In this document: positions 24,413 through 34,905 of the stretch, piece by piece | Layout: each line of letters opens with the position of its first letter | How positions within the stretch are numbered: the first letter of the stretch is position 1 | Assembly (NCBI RefSeq): GCF_021347895.1 | Contig: NC_067116.1 | Location: 43,223,628-43,287,627, forward strand | DNA from: Acanthochromis polyacanthus | Lineage: Eukaryota > Chordata > Actinopteri > Pomacentridae | DNA: 64,000 nucleotides | Direction of reading: 5' to 3' | Translations under genes and position numbers: made by a program | Notes under the pieces: model-generated | Told to the model about the DNA's origin: nothing | What the model saw: the letters and a program-made list of their open reading frames with translations, nothing else | Database searches by the model: none

Positions 24413-24967
24413 TAACCTTGCCAGCAAGTTGATTTCTCGCGATATTTGTGAGTTCACAAATCTCTCAAGAAACCATCTTGCTCCGCTCCCGCATTCACTG
24501 TTCGTACAGAGCCAAGTTGGCACGGGCCAATCACGCAGCAGTATTCGTGTGTGGGGCGGGATATCCGGGTGTGAAGACGACACCAAGCGCCAGTAGATCA
24601 AAACAAACATGGCAACGGAGGACAACGATCGTGTAGATGCTGCTATTAAGTCAGTTTTAGCTGAATCTCCTATCGCTTCTTTGAAGGAAGAACAACGAGA
24701 GGCGCTTTGCGCATTTCTGAATGGTAAAGATGTTTGTGCTTTTTTTACCTACGGGTTTTGGTAAGAGTTTAATCTACCAATTGGCTCCGCTCATTGTGAA
24801 GATCCTGCGATTGGCTAAAAACAAACCTGTCAGAGGCGGGACATACTGTTGCATTGTCCAATCCGTGCCTCTTTCCTCCGAACGGATTTACATGGAGCGG
24901 TCCCAGATTGATATTGTGGAGTACTATCAAGTACTACACAATTATTAATCTGGCTATTGCCAGGTTA
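24413..24967 (+). mobile_element. RecQ-bearing nonautonomous element, copy 1
   Basis: Bounded by an exact 9-bp direct repeat, GCAGCTCTT, at 24404-24412 and 24968-24976. Ends are short imperfect inverted repeats: TAACCTTGCCAGC on the left, TAACCTGGCAATAGC read inward from the right. Between them lie a G+C-rich promoter-like stretch, a start codon at 24609, about 46 codons of a RecQ-like N-terminal piece, and then a 3' end with no further helicase domains. This is the structure of an internally deleted derivative of a larger transposon. The 9-bp duplication fits Mutator-like elements, but no transposase is present to confirm that. See 50837-51420 for its relative. Confidence 0.7.
24609..24948 (+). 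pseudogene. RecQ-like helicase fragment, frameshifted
   Basis: From the ATG at 24609 the frame runs through a region resembling the helicase Q motif (LKEEQREAL) to a run of seven T at 24741-24747. A one-base shift there breaks the frame. The second frame continues LPTGFGKSLIYQLAP, which is RecQ-type motif I (Walker A, GFGKS), then LIVKILRLAKNKPVRGG before leaving homology. A RecQ core domain is several hundred residues; only the first piece remains and no DExH box or later motif is present. It is carried by the mobile element around it and is not a host helicase gene. The homologous copy at 51016-51231 is unbroken through motif I. Confidence 0.65.
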
Positions 24968-25256
24968 GCAGCTCTTAGATGGAAAGGTAAAGTGTTTCGG
25001 ACATTTGGAGCAGCTACTGGTTGGAAGTCTGGATCTCAAAAAATCCAGGAATCTTCTCCTCTGTGCTCTAAATGAGGTATGAAGATGCAAAAGTCCTGCT
25101 AAATATGGTGGCACCAATCCATTTAAATCTTAAAAACAAAACAATAACACTGAGTCTGGATAAAAAATAAGGCCTTAGATTGGGTTAAAGTCTTCATTTA
25201 AAAAGCTAGTTAAAAAAAATGGCAGTATTACAAAAGCAGATTCAATTAAGTATTTA

Positions 25257-25863
25257 ATTTATAAAACAACTTATTTTGCTATAATTTCTAAACAATGCAA
25301 CCAATCAACACAAAACTTGGCACAAAGAAAGGTTAATTTAGTAGAAGCATTTTACATTTAGCTAAAGTCTGCCACATTTTTTAGTTTCCATGGCAGCAAC
25401 ATATTTGGCGAGATACAAAAATCTTGTGGAACAAATATATTCAGAAGGAAAATAGCTATCAACACCAAATTTGGTGCTGACTCCTTATGTTAGTATGTAT
25501 GTTTTAAGTAGACAGAGTTTTACTTGATCTAACATTTTTGCTCAAATAGAAAAAAAGGACTCTTTTCATGGTTATCATTCAAGTATAGAAAAACAGGAAA
25601 AATTGTCTACTTAAAACATACATAATAACATAAGGAGTCAGCACACCAAATTCAGTGTTTATAGCTATTTTCCTTATGAAGATATTTATTCCTCAAGATT
25701 TTTTGTATCTTGCCAAATCTGTTGCTATGGAAACTATAAAATGTAGCAGATTTTAGCTAAATGTAAAATGCTTCCACTAAATCTGTCTTTATTTGTGCCA
25801 AGTTTTGTGTTGATTGGTTGCATTGTTTAGAAATTATAACAAAATAAGCTGTTTAATAAATTA
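25257..25863. repeat. Large inverted repeat (foldback), about 260-bp arms
   Basis: Left arm 25257-25514 and right arm 25603-25863 are reverse complements at high identity. For example 'caatgcaaccaatcaacaca' on the left pairs with 'tgtgttgattggttgcattg' on the right, and 'gactccttatg' with 'cataaggagtc'. The spacer is about 88 bases. No coding sequence. It could be a foldback transposon or an inverted duplication; as RNA it would form a long hairpin. Confidence 0.85.
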
Positions 25864-26257
25864 GGGTAGAGTACCACCTTAAACGGATTTTTTGCTAGTC
25901 TGCTGGTGTGTAGGGCTGCAGAAAACCAAAGAAAACACTGGTCAACTAAAAACGTACCTACTCTTCAAATAATCGATTGGTTTCAGGAAAAAAACAACAC
26001 ATTATTATATTAATCTAAAATGATAACAACAGACTCAGAAGCGATATGATTTCCAAAAAATAAAGTAGATCGAATGACGATCCCGACACAAGAACTAGCT
26101 TACCATTTTTAGATGTCCTGTCGTTGCCGTTGAGCTGCACTGCTGGCTGCATAGTTTGGAAACGACCTTTTACCCACTGCTTTCTAACCCTAACACCTAA
26201 CTGCAGCCACACTGCAACTTATTTTACATGGAAAGTTGTCATTTCCCTCAATTCAGT
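25864..26257. other. Non-coding intronic sequence
   Basis: Nothing recognised. Confidence 0.55.
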
Positions 26258-26497
26258 GGTAAATGTTCTGCACTTATATTGCACTTTTCTACCTTAGTGG
26301 TAACCAAAGCGCTTTACAATGTGTTTTTCACACACAAGTGGCGACAGAGCTGCTGTACAACATGTTTGTCTGTCATCAGGAGAAAGTTCGGGTCAAGTGA
26401 CTTGCCCAAGAACACCTTTACATGTGGAAGGTCTGGAGATTGAACCATCACCCTTACAGTTAGAGGACAACCTGCTCTACCACAGCTACAGCCGCCC
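26258..26497 (-). mobile_element. tRNA-derived SINE (minus strand)
   Basis: Read on the minus strand it starts 'gggcggctgtagctgtggta' (tRNA-like A-box region), has a B-box-like GGTTCAATCTCC (26435-26446 as complement), then 'ttgggcaagtcacttgaccc', and ends 'aaagcgctttggttacca...agaaaagtgcaatataagtg'. Same general design as the SINE at 16630-16900, including the LINE-like tail. Confidence 0.75.
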
Positions 26498-28725
26498 TGA
26501 AGCCACAGTCTGTTCAAATTTGTGAAAACGCGAGGAACCGTGATTACAACCCGGCTCGAGGGCTGCAGCATAAAGCAAAGACGACACCCGAGTTTACAGA
26601 AATAGGAGTTGTAAATACATAAATATCTGGGGGATAAAGTGCAAAAACATCAGCAACACCGAGAGCGCAGTGAGCTCCAGCAGCTAGAATGCGGCGACAG
26701 CGCACGACTCCCCAGACATGCCTTTTATTCACACTTTCTCAGGTGTAGACAATTAAGCCCCTGCACCGGCCAAAAACTCTAACTGCCACTTCAAGGCCGG
26801 CGGGGTGCAGAGGGGCATAACAGCAGCCCTCCTGCCACCAAAACTAATGGATTAGTCCTGGAGGGCCACCCATGTAGGGCTTTTCTCCTCATGAAAGTAA
26901 CACTGCCGATTGTCCAACCAATGGCAATTTGGTCGTATGAAAGCAACCTGGTAGGATTGCTAGTAAGCAGAGAAAGAAGGCGGCTCCCGTGTGAGAGGTC
27001 TAGGTTGGATAGCAACTAGCCTAAACTAATCACCATCACCTGTGACTCGAGACAAGGTTAGAGACTCAGTTCAGCAGGTAACTAGTCACCTAAGGGCTGA
27101 TTTATCTTCCACAGGGCTGATTTATTTTGTGCTTATATCGAAGGAACCTTCCATCTGGCGGAGCACAAAACCATCAACACTGTAATTAAAATGCAATTAC
27201 CACCTCTCTCCTCTTCCAGTTACACAGTAATCCCTGAGAAGTCTTTCCATCTGTGCCATACATACACACTCGAGCGCACGCAACAAAAAGCGCACGCATG
27301 TAAATACGCACACGCTCAGACACATTTCCTTGTTTTTTTCCTCCTCCTTTCCTCATTCCTCAGCGCACTTTCAGCTCGCCGCCCCTGTCAGCACTCCATG
27401 ACAACACAACAGTCTTACAGCTTCCAAATCTGCTCTTCAACTCAGCTTACAGTGCAAAGCCTATCTGTTTCTGCACAAATCACCTCCTCATCCGTTTGCA
27501 CAGTCTCCTCCTCACCACGGATCCTTCAATCCTACACACCTTATTCAAAAACAACAACTTTCACTTGTGATGTGTGTATTCTGTTACCCAGCTGTAGTTT
27601 CAGGCTGTGACTCACAGGATGCCAAACAGATTTTGACCACATAGTTGAAGCTGGCAGCAAATCTTTGGTCGTATTCCTCGTGTTACTTGTTGGCGTTTTT
27701 GTCTGATACTGCACAAACAAATGCGTTTTTTTTATTTCATGAATTAATCCAATCCTGGTTATATCTGTGTTTTTAAAAAATGGAAGCAATTCAAAAGGCT
27801 TTCTTATTTGTGAAAGAAAAACGCTCGGCAAACTCAGGTATCAAAGAAACTCTGCTTGTATCTATGGTGCAACCCAGGTATGATATTGGCAACAGCGACA
27901 ACCAGATTTGTTTTCCATGAATTTTTTTGTTCTTAACTTATGCGATGATGCGTGCTAAGTGTTCAAACTTTGCTGTAGTTTTTTAGTTATCTTGCCAGCA
28001 AAAAAACAAAAAAACAAAACTACAGAGAGAAAAGAATCTAACTCAAAAACACAAATCTCACAGAAATGCCTGAAGAAAGACACAAGAAAAGGTGTGTTTT
28101 CTGTTTGTGCACATGCATGTGCGTGTGTTTTGGGGGATGGGTATTGAGCTGTCCCTCTAGATATAAAACCTTAATTACTTCTGACTAAAACTGTAATTAA
28201 AATATATCACAGCTGCAGCCGTACCTGTGCGCGTTTGTGTGCGCTTCATATGTCTGTGCACATGTTCGTACATGTGTTCGTGAGTGTGTCACTGCGAAGG
28301 GACCTCGGTGAGCGCCGCAGATAAATCACCTCCGCACGCCGCTCGCCAGCAAAGGGACACGGGGAGTGGAAGAAAGATTAGAGACGGGAGCGAAGGGGGA
28401 AAAAGAGACACGGTAAAAAAAAGAAATAAATAAAAGAAATACAAAGTGAGAATGTGAAAGTTTTTGGGTTGTCACTTGTTTACAATCTAACAATGTCCTA
28501 TTCATGAACATTTTGTTTTCAGAGAAGCAAAATGCATATGTGGTTTCCATGTGAGGCTGGTTAGTGTTTCAGTAATGTGAGATGTGTCTGTTACACAACT
28601 AGGGTCACAAATAGGGGCCAGAGGTCTCCTCAGGTGTGGAGTTTCAACCTAAAGAGGCACCTCAGTCAATTTATGGAACGTAGACAAGGCTGTGGGTACC
28701 TCTGGGGGATGCCTTTACATCTGTA
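26498..28725. other. Non-coding intronic sequence
   Basis: No gene. The part at 26730-27000 is unique and G+C-balanced with CCAAT-type words (gtccaaccaatggcaatttg) and may be regulatory. A 139-codon open frame at 27191-27610 is Ser/Thr/Cys-rich translation of pyrimidine-rich DNA with no known motif. Confidence 0.5.
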
Positions 28726-29660
28726 CACTGGAAAAAATGCCCCTCTCAAAACAAGGAAAAAAAACTTATTTCAAGGAACTTTTACCTCGAAATAAGTAAA
28801 AAAAAAAATCTGCCAATAGAACAAGTGAAAAATGCCTTGGTGAGATTTCCTGAAATAAGATACGATATTTAGAATATTGAGATCTTAAAATTAGCTGGGA
28901 AATTTTATTTTAAGCTCTATTTTACGCTAGCTTATTGCTAGCTTCGGTGTCTTAACCCTCCTGTTGTCCTCTTTTATATCATCAAAAATATTGTTGCCTT
29001 GTCTGAAAAAAATTCAAAAATTCAACAAAAAATACCCCAATTTATATAAAAAAAGAAGAAAATTCCTTAAAAGTTCCCTTAAAAGTTTCATTTAAATAAA
29101 ACAAATCCTCAAATTTGGTTAAAAATATATATTTTTAAAAAATCTAAAAATTGTAAATATTTTTCAAAAATTGAAAAAAAAATCTTCGAAAAAAGAAAAA
29201 TCCTATAAATATCTAAAATGATTACATATATATCAGTAAAAGTTGTAATATTTTATTTAAGACCATTTGGGGGAAAAGAAATCTTTCCCACTTGAAATTG
29301 TCTGATTTTTCCCAAATGTTCTTAAGGAAACATTTTTTTTTCAACATTTCTTTCTTCCACCAAAAATTTCCCAAAGAATTTTGAAAATGTGGAAGTTTTC
29401 ACTGTGAAAATATATATTTTTTTCCACATTTTATAACTTTAAAACGGGTCAATTTGACCCGCAGGACGACACAAAGGTTAAAACAAGATAATTTCAAGAT
29501 TGTTTCACTTAAGATATTTAAGATGCATTGTTATAAAACAAGCCCATCCATCTGCTGAAATTTCTCTTGTTAAGTGAATTTATTTTAAATCAAGTGTGAT
29601 GAGACATTTTGACTAAAAATAAGACAAATAGACTTGGTAAGATTTTGAGTTTTTGCAGCG
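28726..29660. mobile_element. Nonautonomous palindromic element with nested insertion
   Basis: Left end CACTGGAAAAA at 28726; right end TTTTTGCAGCG finishing at 29660, inverted to it with two mismatches, both flanked by TA. Subterminal text is also inverted ('aacttatttcaaggaac' with 'aagacaaatagacttgg' style blocks). This resembles a very common fish repeat ending 'cttggtaagattttgagttt'. A second element is inserted at 28952-29481. Confidence 0.65.
28952..29481. mobile_element. TTAA-flanked element (piggyBac-like MITE)
   Basis: Starts TTAACCCTCCTGTTGTCCTC and ends 'gacgacacaaaggttaa', with TTAA on both sides (28952-28955 and 29478-29481). 'gggtcaatttgacccg' lies near the right end. TTAA target use and the 'ccctcctgttgtcctc' terminus fit piggyBac-type nonautonomous elements of fish. 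The interior is AT-rich with no reading frame. It sits inside the element at 28726-29660. Confidence 0.7.
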
Positions 29661-30051
29661 TAGGAAGCTGTTTGGACTTTGAAATGTAGGACGTAGCATT
29701 TCTGATTGAAGAAATAAACATTTTAAACTTATGGAGCTGTTTACAATGAGCCAATAGTGTTTTGTGTTCACTGTCATGCCATACAATAAGTTAGTAAAGT
29801 CAGCTGGCATTTTTCTTCCAACCCGGTCTCAATGCAACTAAACTGCATTCTGAATCATATGTCAAGGAGAACATCATTTCACCTTCAAATAATCATAAAT
29901 GACACTGACATTCACCTAGAAGCAGTCATCTTTGTTTTTTCTACTATATTACCACTTTAGCTCTTGTCATTTTGCACTACCGTGTACATATATTCTTTTC
30001 TCGATTTGTAAATACCTATATATTTTTTTAAAAATTCTGTAGTTATTTTAT
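29661..30051. other. Non-coding intronic sequence
   Basis: No gene. 29940-30050 has LINE-tail-like phrases (tgtacatatattcttttctc, gatttgtaaatacc), too short to classify. Confidence 0.45.
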
Positions 30052-30287
30052 TACCGCCCGGCAAAACTCCGTTTTCCGGAAGGTATTGTTTTCAGCTGCA
30101 TGGTCTTGCTTGCTTGCTTGTTTGTCTGTAACAATTTGGTTTCCGTGCGATAACTCCATAAAATATTGATGTAGCCTCACCATATTTGGTACACAGGTGT
30201 ACTATAATAAGTCACAGGTCAAGTTCGCATTTGGTGACCGTGACCTCATTTTCAAGGTCACAGGGGTCATCTTTGTCGCCGGGCGGT
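30052..30287. mobile_element. Small element with ACCGCCCGGC inverted ends
   Basis: ACCGCCCGGC at 30052-30061 is mirrored by GCCGGGCGGT at 30278-30287. Inside lie a (CTTG)n-like patch 'cttgcttgcttgcttg' and 'tttccgtgcgataactcca'. This is the layout of a dispersed nonautonomous fish repeat. No coding capacity. Confidence 0.6.
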
Positions 30288-30849
30288 CCAAGTTTGGTAA
30301 AACTTCTTGTTATTCTCCTGTCTTTATTCCTCGAGTGACACAACAGTCAAAACCAAATTCCTTGTATGTTGCATGGGTACTTGGACATTAAAGCTGATTC
30401 TGAAGACCAGAGTTTGCATCCCATAATGGACGAAAGAGTCTCGGACTTAAGTTTCGCTTTCTGTCGTTGTTCACTTTCGGTTTGTACTTGTGTTTTGGTT
30501 GAGTTCAGGCACCAATACTGCATGATTTCGGTAAATATCACGCTGTGTTTGACACTTTCACACGTCAGATGCTTGGTTAAAAGGTTAGACACATTACTTG
30601 GTTAGAGTAAGGAAAACACAAAGCTCGTGTTAAAATAATTTCACTACACAGTTGAAATTTCTTCTTTATTTTCTGGGTTACCAGGGCGACAAGTCCCACG
30701 CCATTGGAAATATTACTGATTGGCTAAAAAGGAGCAACAGCATCAAAGTAAGAGGAATAAAATAAATGCTAAAGATGCAACAATCAGAAAAATATTGGTG
30801 ATACGCCTCAAACAAAAGATCAAACCATAATTGAGAATGCAGTTCAGCT
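30288..30849. other. Non-coding intronic sequence
   Basis: Nothing recognised. Confidence 0.5.
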
Positions 30850-31200
30850 GTATGGGAATCTAATTTTGTGAAGATTGCGTTTTTTTTTAATATAAATATC
30901 ACATTTAAAACAAAACCTGTGACACCAAAGCGTTTTCTAGGGAAATAAATGAATATAATTATGAATTAATCTAAAAAAAAACCTAAAGATTGAGACTCTA
31001 CAGTGATAATTATGAATTTACATGAGTAATTTACACATTAGGGATTAAAACCCTACAAAAATGAGAAAGAATACAACTTCACCTGACTATAATGCCTTTT
31101 AAGGCTGATACCCTACAGTGTTGTTAATTATAATCTGACTGCAGTAATATTATAGCTAAACCTTTTAGTACTAAGCTAATATGAGTCACGGCAGCATTTC
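30850..31200. repeat. Dispersed copy of the 43.8-46.0 kb tandem unit
   Basis: Shares in the same order 'ccaaagcgtttt', 'tatgaattaatct', 'ttgagactctacagtg', 'agggattaaaaccctac', 'tacagtgttgttaatta' and 'attatagctaaacc' with the array at 43840-46030. A single unit, no coding sequence. Confidence 0.65.
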
Positions 31201-31727
31201 CATTTAAAGAGAAAAAAATAACAGGACTGTTTTTTTTTTTTTTCATTTACACACCCGTAAGAGCCACGTACGCAGAAATAACATTAGAATACACACTTTC
31301 AAGTTAATGAAAAATCTGGAGTAAATTCTGATTCACCGCTTTGTTGCACAAAAACAGCATCTACAAGGTCAAAGGAAATGCTTTGAATGGTGTAAAATCA
31401 GATCTAAAGGTGACACCAAAGAGCAGACGGTTTGCCCGGTCGCTCCCTCCAACAGCAGCAGTATGAGTCAGACAACGTATGTGCCCTGCGGTCGGGAAAC
31501 GCACTTTCATCGCTGTTGCTGCTGTATGTGAAGGCATGGAGGGAGGTGAGGGAGCAAGAGGTGGGATGACAAATAGTGGGCAGCTGAAGCCATTGGGGTT
31601 AAACACAATTGTTGTTGCAGAAAGAGGACATTATTGGAAATGGCTTTGCCACCGTGGGCGCCCCTGTTGAATAGCTTTTTCCCTTCTCCCAGGCTAGCAA
31701 TGATTTCCCTCTGCACACACTCACACA

Positions 31728-31768
31728 GGCACACACACACACACACACGCACACACATGCACACACTT
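31728..31768. repeat. (CA)n microsatellite
   Basis: Interrupted CA dinucleotides. Confidence 0.9.
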
Positions 31769-32499
31769 AAGTGGGGAAGGATCTGCAATAACCCATAGGA
31801 ATTAAGTAGGTGTCAACACATCAGGGCGCAGCAGGTGATGCAGCTGAAGGGTGAGGCGCTGGTCACAACGCTGATGCAGAAGCAGAACGGCTGATGGTCC
31901 CGAGGAAGTCTGTTAAAAGACGCCCTGGTAATCATCCCTCAGCATTCCCCAGCCCACCTCTCTCTCCAATGCATCCCCAATAACAAGACAGGAAGAGCCA
32001 TTTGTTTCCCCGAGTCCATTCTATACCTGGCTCCGGAGACGTGCTCCTTTGTTGCCGGTGAATGAGATAGCCTTTCACTGGACTGTATAACCTTTACGAG
32101 CTTCCCTCACAAACAACACAATGTACGCAATCAAGTCTGACTCACTCAAATAAAAGACGCTTCGCAATTGAAAGAACGGTGTGTTGTTACACGAGCCAGA
32201 TGTGTTTGCGGCGGCGGCGGAGTCGAGACGGAGCAGCTGAATCTGACGAATTACATAAATAAAGCAAAACAATGAAGCGTTTTGCGCTTATTTGACACCC
32301 ACCTTGTTTGCTTTGATTTCACACAACACACAAAGCTTTTATCTGAGTGAACCGAGCAGGGAGGAGAAAAAAGGGCTTTGATTTTGGGAGGGGGCAGATG
32401 TATTGATTTTCCTTGACATTGGGCTCTCCTTGGCATTAGAGGTGCTCTTTGCTCTCAGCTCTGATTACCTATGTGCAGTGTAAGCTGGGCTTTTTAATC

Positions 32500-32515
32500 T
32501 TATCTGTAAAGATAA
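32500..32515. promoter_or_regulatory. Inverted GATA-site pair
   Basis: TTATC at 32500-32504 and GATAA at 32511-32515 form an inverted pair six bases apart in unique sequence. This is a motif match only, of a type bound by GATA factors. Confidence 0.25.
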
Positions 32516-33559
32516 AATAATGCTAAGAAACCACATGCTGCTATAATAGGAGAGCATCTCCAGCTAGCTATCAAGTTCTTATCAGGGTCCGCGGAGAGAG
32601 CAGCAGAACGTATTGGAATGTCAGGCAGTCAATAGAACAACACAATACGCCAGCTATTTCCCTCAAACAAAGACAGCTGAATGGTGGGCGCTTCTTTTCT
32701 CATTAATTTTGTATAAGGTTAACATAAACTTGTTGAGCTTTTCCAAATCAAGAAAAAGGAAAGAAAGACGTCATGGAACAATACAGGAATTTCAAAACAA
32801 GAGGAAATGCAGATTAAAATAAAATACCTGCAGCGTATACAATAAAAGCCAGGAAAGTGGGAGATAAAGGGCTTATGATTGTTGAGTTAGACAGTCAAAC
32901 ATTACTTTTCCAGGCAGCATTTCAATACAACAACTCCAATCTGCACTTCAGTGTCTCATCCATCAAGGTGAACCACGGTGGTGGTTACTGCAGTTGCTGC
33001 ATTTACTCTCTCCCCTCAAACTACTACCTCCATCAGGGTGGAGCGATCACCGGTGGGCTGCACCCACGAGGATGAGAATGTCTATGCACTCTGCTGTAGA
33101 ATCATTTGTCAACACAGCTGAGGTTGCATGAAAGGGCTGTTTGTCAAACGCAGTGATGTAGCGCACGGTGCTCATCAGAGAACTGTCTGAGAAAGTTTTA
33201 TTATTAAAAACTTTGCTACACATAGCTGAGCTACTAAAGCACAACAGTGTGTTTGCCTTGTTTGGATAACAGTGAAAGGCAGCTGCGGCTTGTAAATCTG
33301 CATAGTTTGTGTGGGCTGACGTGTCTACACATATTTCAGAGAATCACATGGGTAAAATCCATCCAATGCAGCTACTTTTCTCAGAGCTCTGCTTCCCTCA
33401 GCAGGGCTCCTGCCCAGCAGTCTAAATCAAGACAGAGCTGTTGTCAACCGTGTGGAGGGGACAGGGAGCGTGTTAGCTCCACCAGATTGAATTAAGCTGA
33501 ATCCCCCCAAGATCCACATTCAGGCAGGATTCAGGTCAACGTTGAGATGACGAGCAGCG

Positions 33560-33900
33560 CTGTATTGATTTCTCCCAGTTCCCAATCATATTACTCCTCT
33601 TCTGCCGGCTAATTCAATTCCCTTACAGACAGTTCACAATTCAGTTCATAATTACGATGATACCAAATTACAATGTATCTTGCCAAAGAAATTGGATTAG
33701 GGGCTTCAAACTGCGCTCTTTGATTACATCAAATACCTATTGTTTGGTGGGTCGTGAAAAATTCGCGAGTGTCTGCTCACGGAGGCATAATGTGTTGAAC
33801 CAACCCCGCTTGGAGTAGTCATGTAACTACAACTGTTCTCACAAATTAGATTGATGTCATGAATAAATTAAGTGTTGTTCTCACAGAGGGATCACCTGGT
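33560..33900. promoter_or_regulatory. Candidate conserved non-coding block
   Basis: Unique sequence with clustered homeodomain- and SOX-like words (ggctaattcaattccct, gttcataattacgatga, cctattgtttggtgg, aaattagattgatgtca). No repeats. Enhancer-like texture, unproven. Confidence 0.25.
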
Positions 33901-34864
33901 GTATTTAAGATTCCTGTGCAAGCTTCCCAAACACAATAACCTCATGAAATCCCACCATAACAAACTTTCATTTTCCCTTTTACACGCTTGGCTTTACGGT
34001 CAAGACGCAGTGTGTCATGTAGGTCCTCCTCAGGCCTTCACCTGAAAGTCACGGCAAAGGGCAGATGGCTCGGTACTGACAAGGAGCTCAGCCTGCAGCA
34101 TTGATTTGTTTACTAATAGCTGATGGAAACCCTAGAGCGCCTCTCCTCTTTACCACCAGCCGCGGGGAGATGAATAATTAATAGGTTTTTAGCTCTTTTT
34201 TTAGCTATAAAAGGATTACTGAAAGTCCATTCAGTAATGTAATACAAACACTTAAAAAAAAAGCCTTTTCAAACACTTAAAAAAGCTCCCGCCCGGTGGA
34301 AAGCTGTGCAAACTTGTGGGTTATGACAGGACGAGACATGAGGATAGTGTTAATGCTCTGTTGGTATGTTAATCTAGAGCTGCAAACATGGCTGATCTCC
34401 ATATTCACTGCCGGCACATTTCATTTAAACTATGCCAAGTCAAGTATTTTAGGAAATGCAAACAAATAAAATTGCTATTACATCTCCTTGCACTACTTGC
34501 AATTTAATAACAGGAAGCAGCACTTAATGCGGCCTGCCAAGCGTCACTTTGCTTGCACACACTGAAAGACAGACAACGGATGAGAGATAATTTAATCTTC
34601 AGATAAACCCAAAAAGCAGAGACAAAGATCTTGCACAGAAAAACAGAACACTTTAATCTTTCTTCCCCCAAGGCTACAAAAGAGAGACAGACAGGCCGAT
34701 AGAGAGACGGAGGGACCGCAAACTGACAGACTGATAGAGACGTTGATATAATTGAATGTGACTTATTCCCAGCACCCACCCAGCCCCGTGTCCATCTGTA
34801 GGCAGCCCTGGACCCACCACGAGCAGCCACAGCCAAACCCCATCCCCTCCTCTCGCACCACGCT
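33901..34864. other. Non-coding intronic sequence
   Basis: No gene. Open frames here (for example 34504-34926 minus) run through the CA repeat and show no family features. Confidence 0.5.
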
Positions 34865-34905
34865 GCACACACACACACACACTGCACAACACACACACAC
34901 ACAAA
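34865..34905. repeat. (CA)n microsatellite
   Basis: Two CA runs separated by 'tgcacaa'. Confidence 0.9.

Larger units (their letters stand above)
24220..25150. repeat. Host repeat split by the RecQ-bearing element
   Basis: Flanks 24220-24412 and 24968-25150 rejoin as one dispersed fish repeat. The left half runs 'gtgagtcttcagcagtgact...ggcagtctgagcagctctt' and the right half continues 'gcagctcttagatggaaagg...tggagcagctactggttgg', then 'aatatggtggcaccaatcca'. The insertion at 24413-24967 cut it within 'gcagctctt'. Confidence 0.5.
31201..33559. other. Non-coding intronic sequence
   Basis: No gene. It contains a T run (31232-31243), a (CA)n at about 31728-31768, and a GCGGCGGCGG patch at 32209. 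32440-32620 looks unique with a GATA pair listed separately. Confidence 0.55.
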
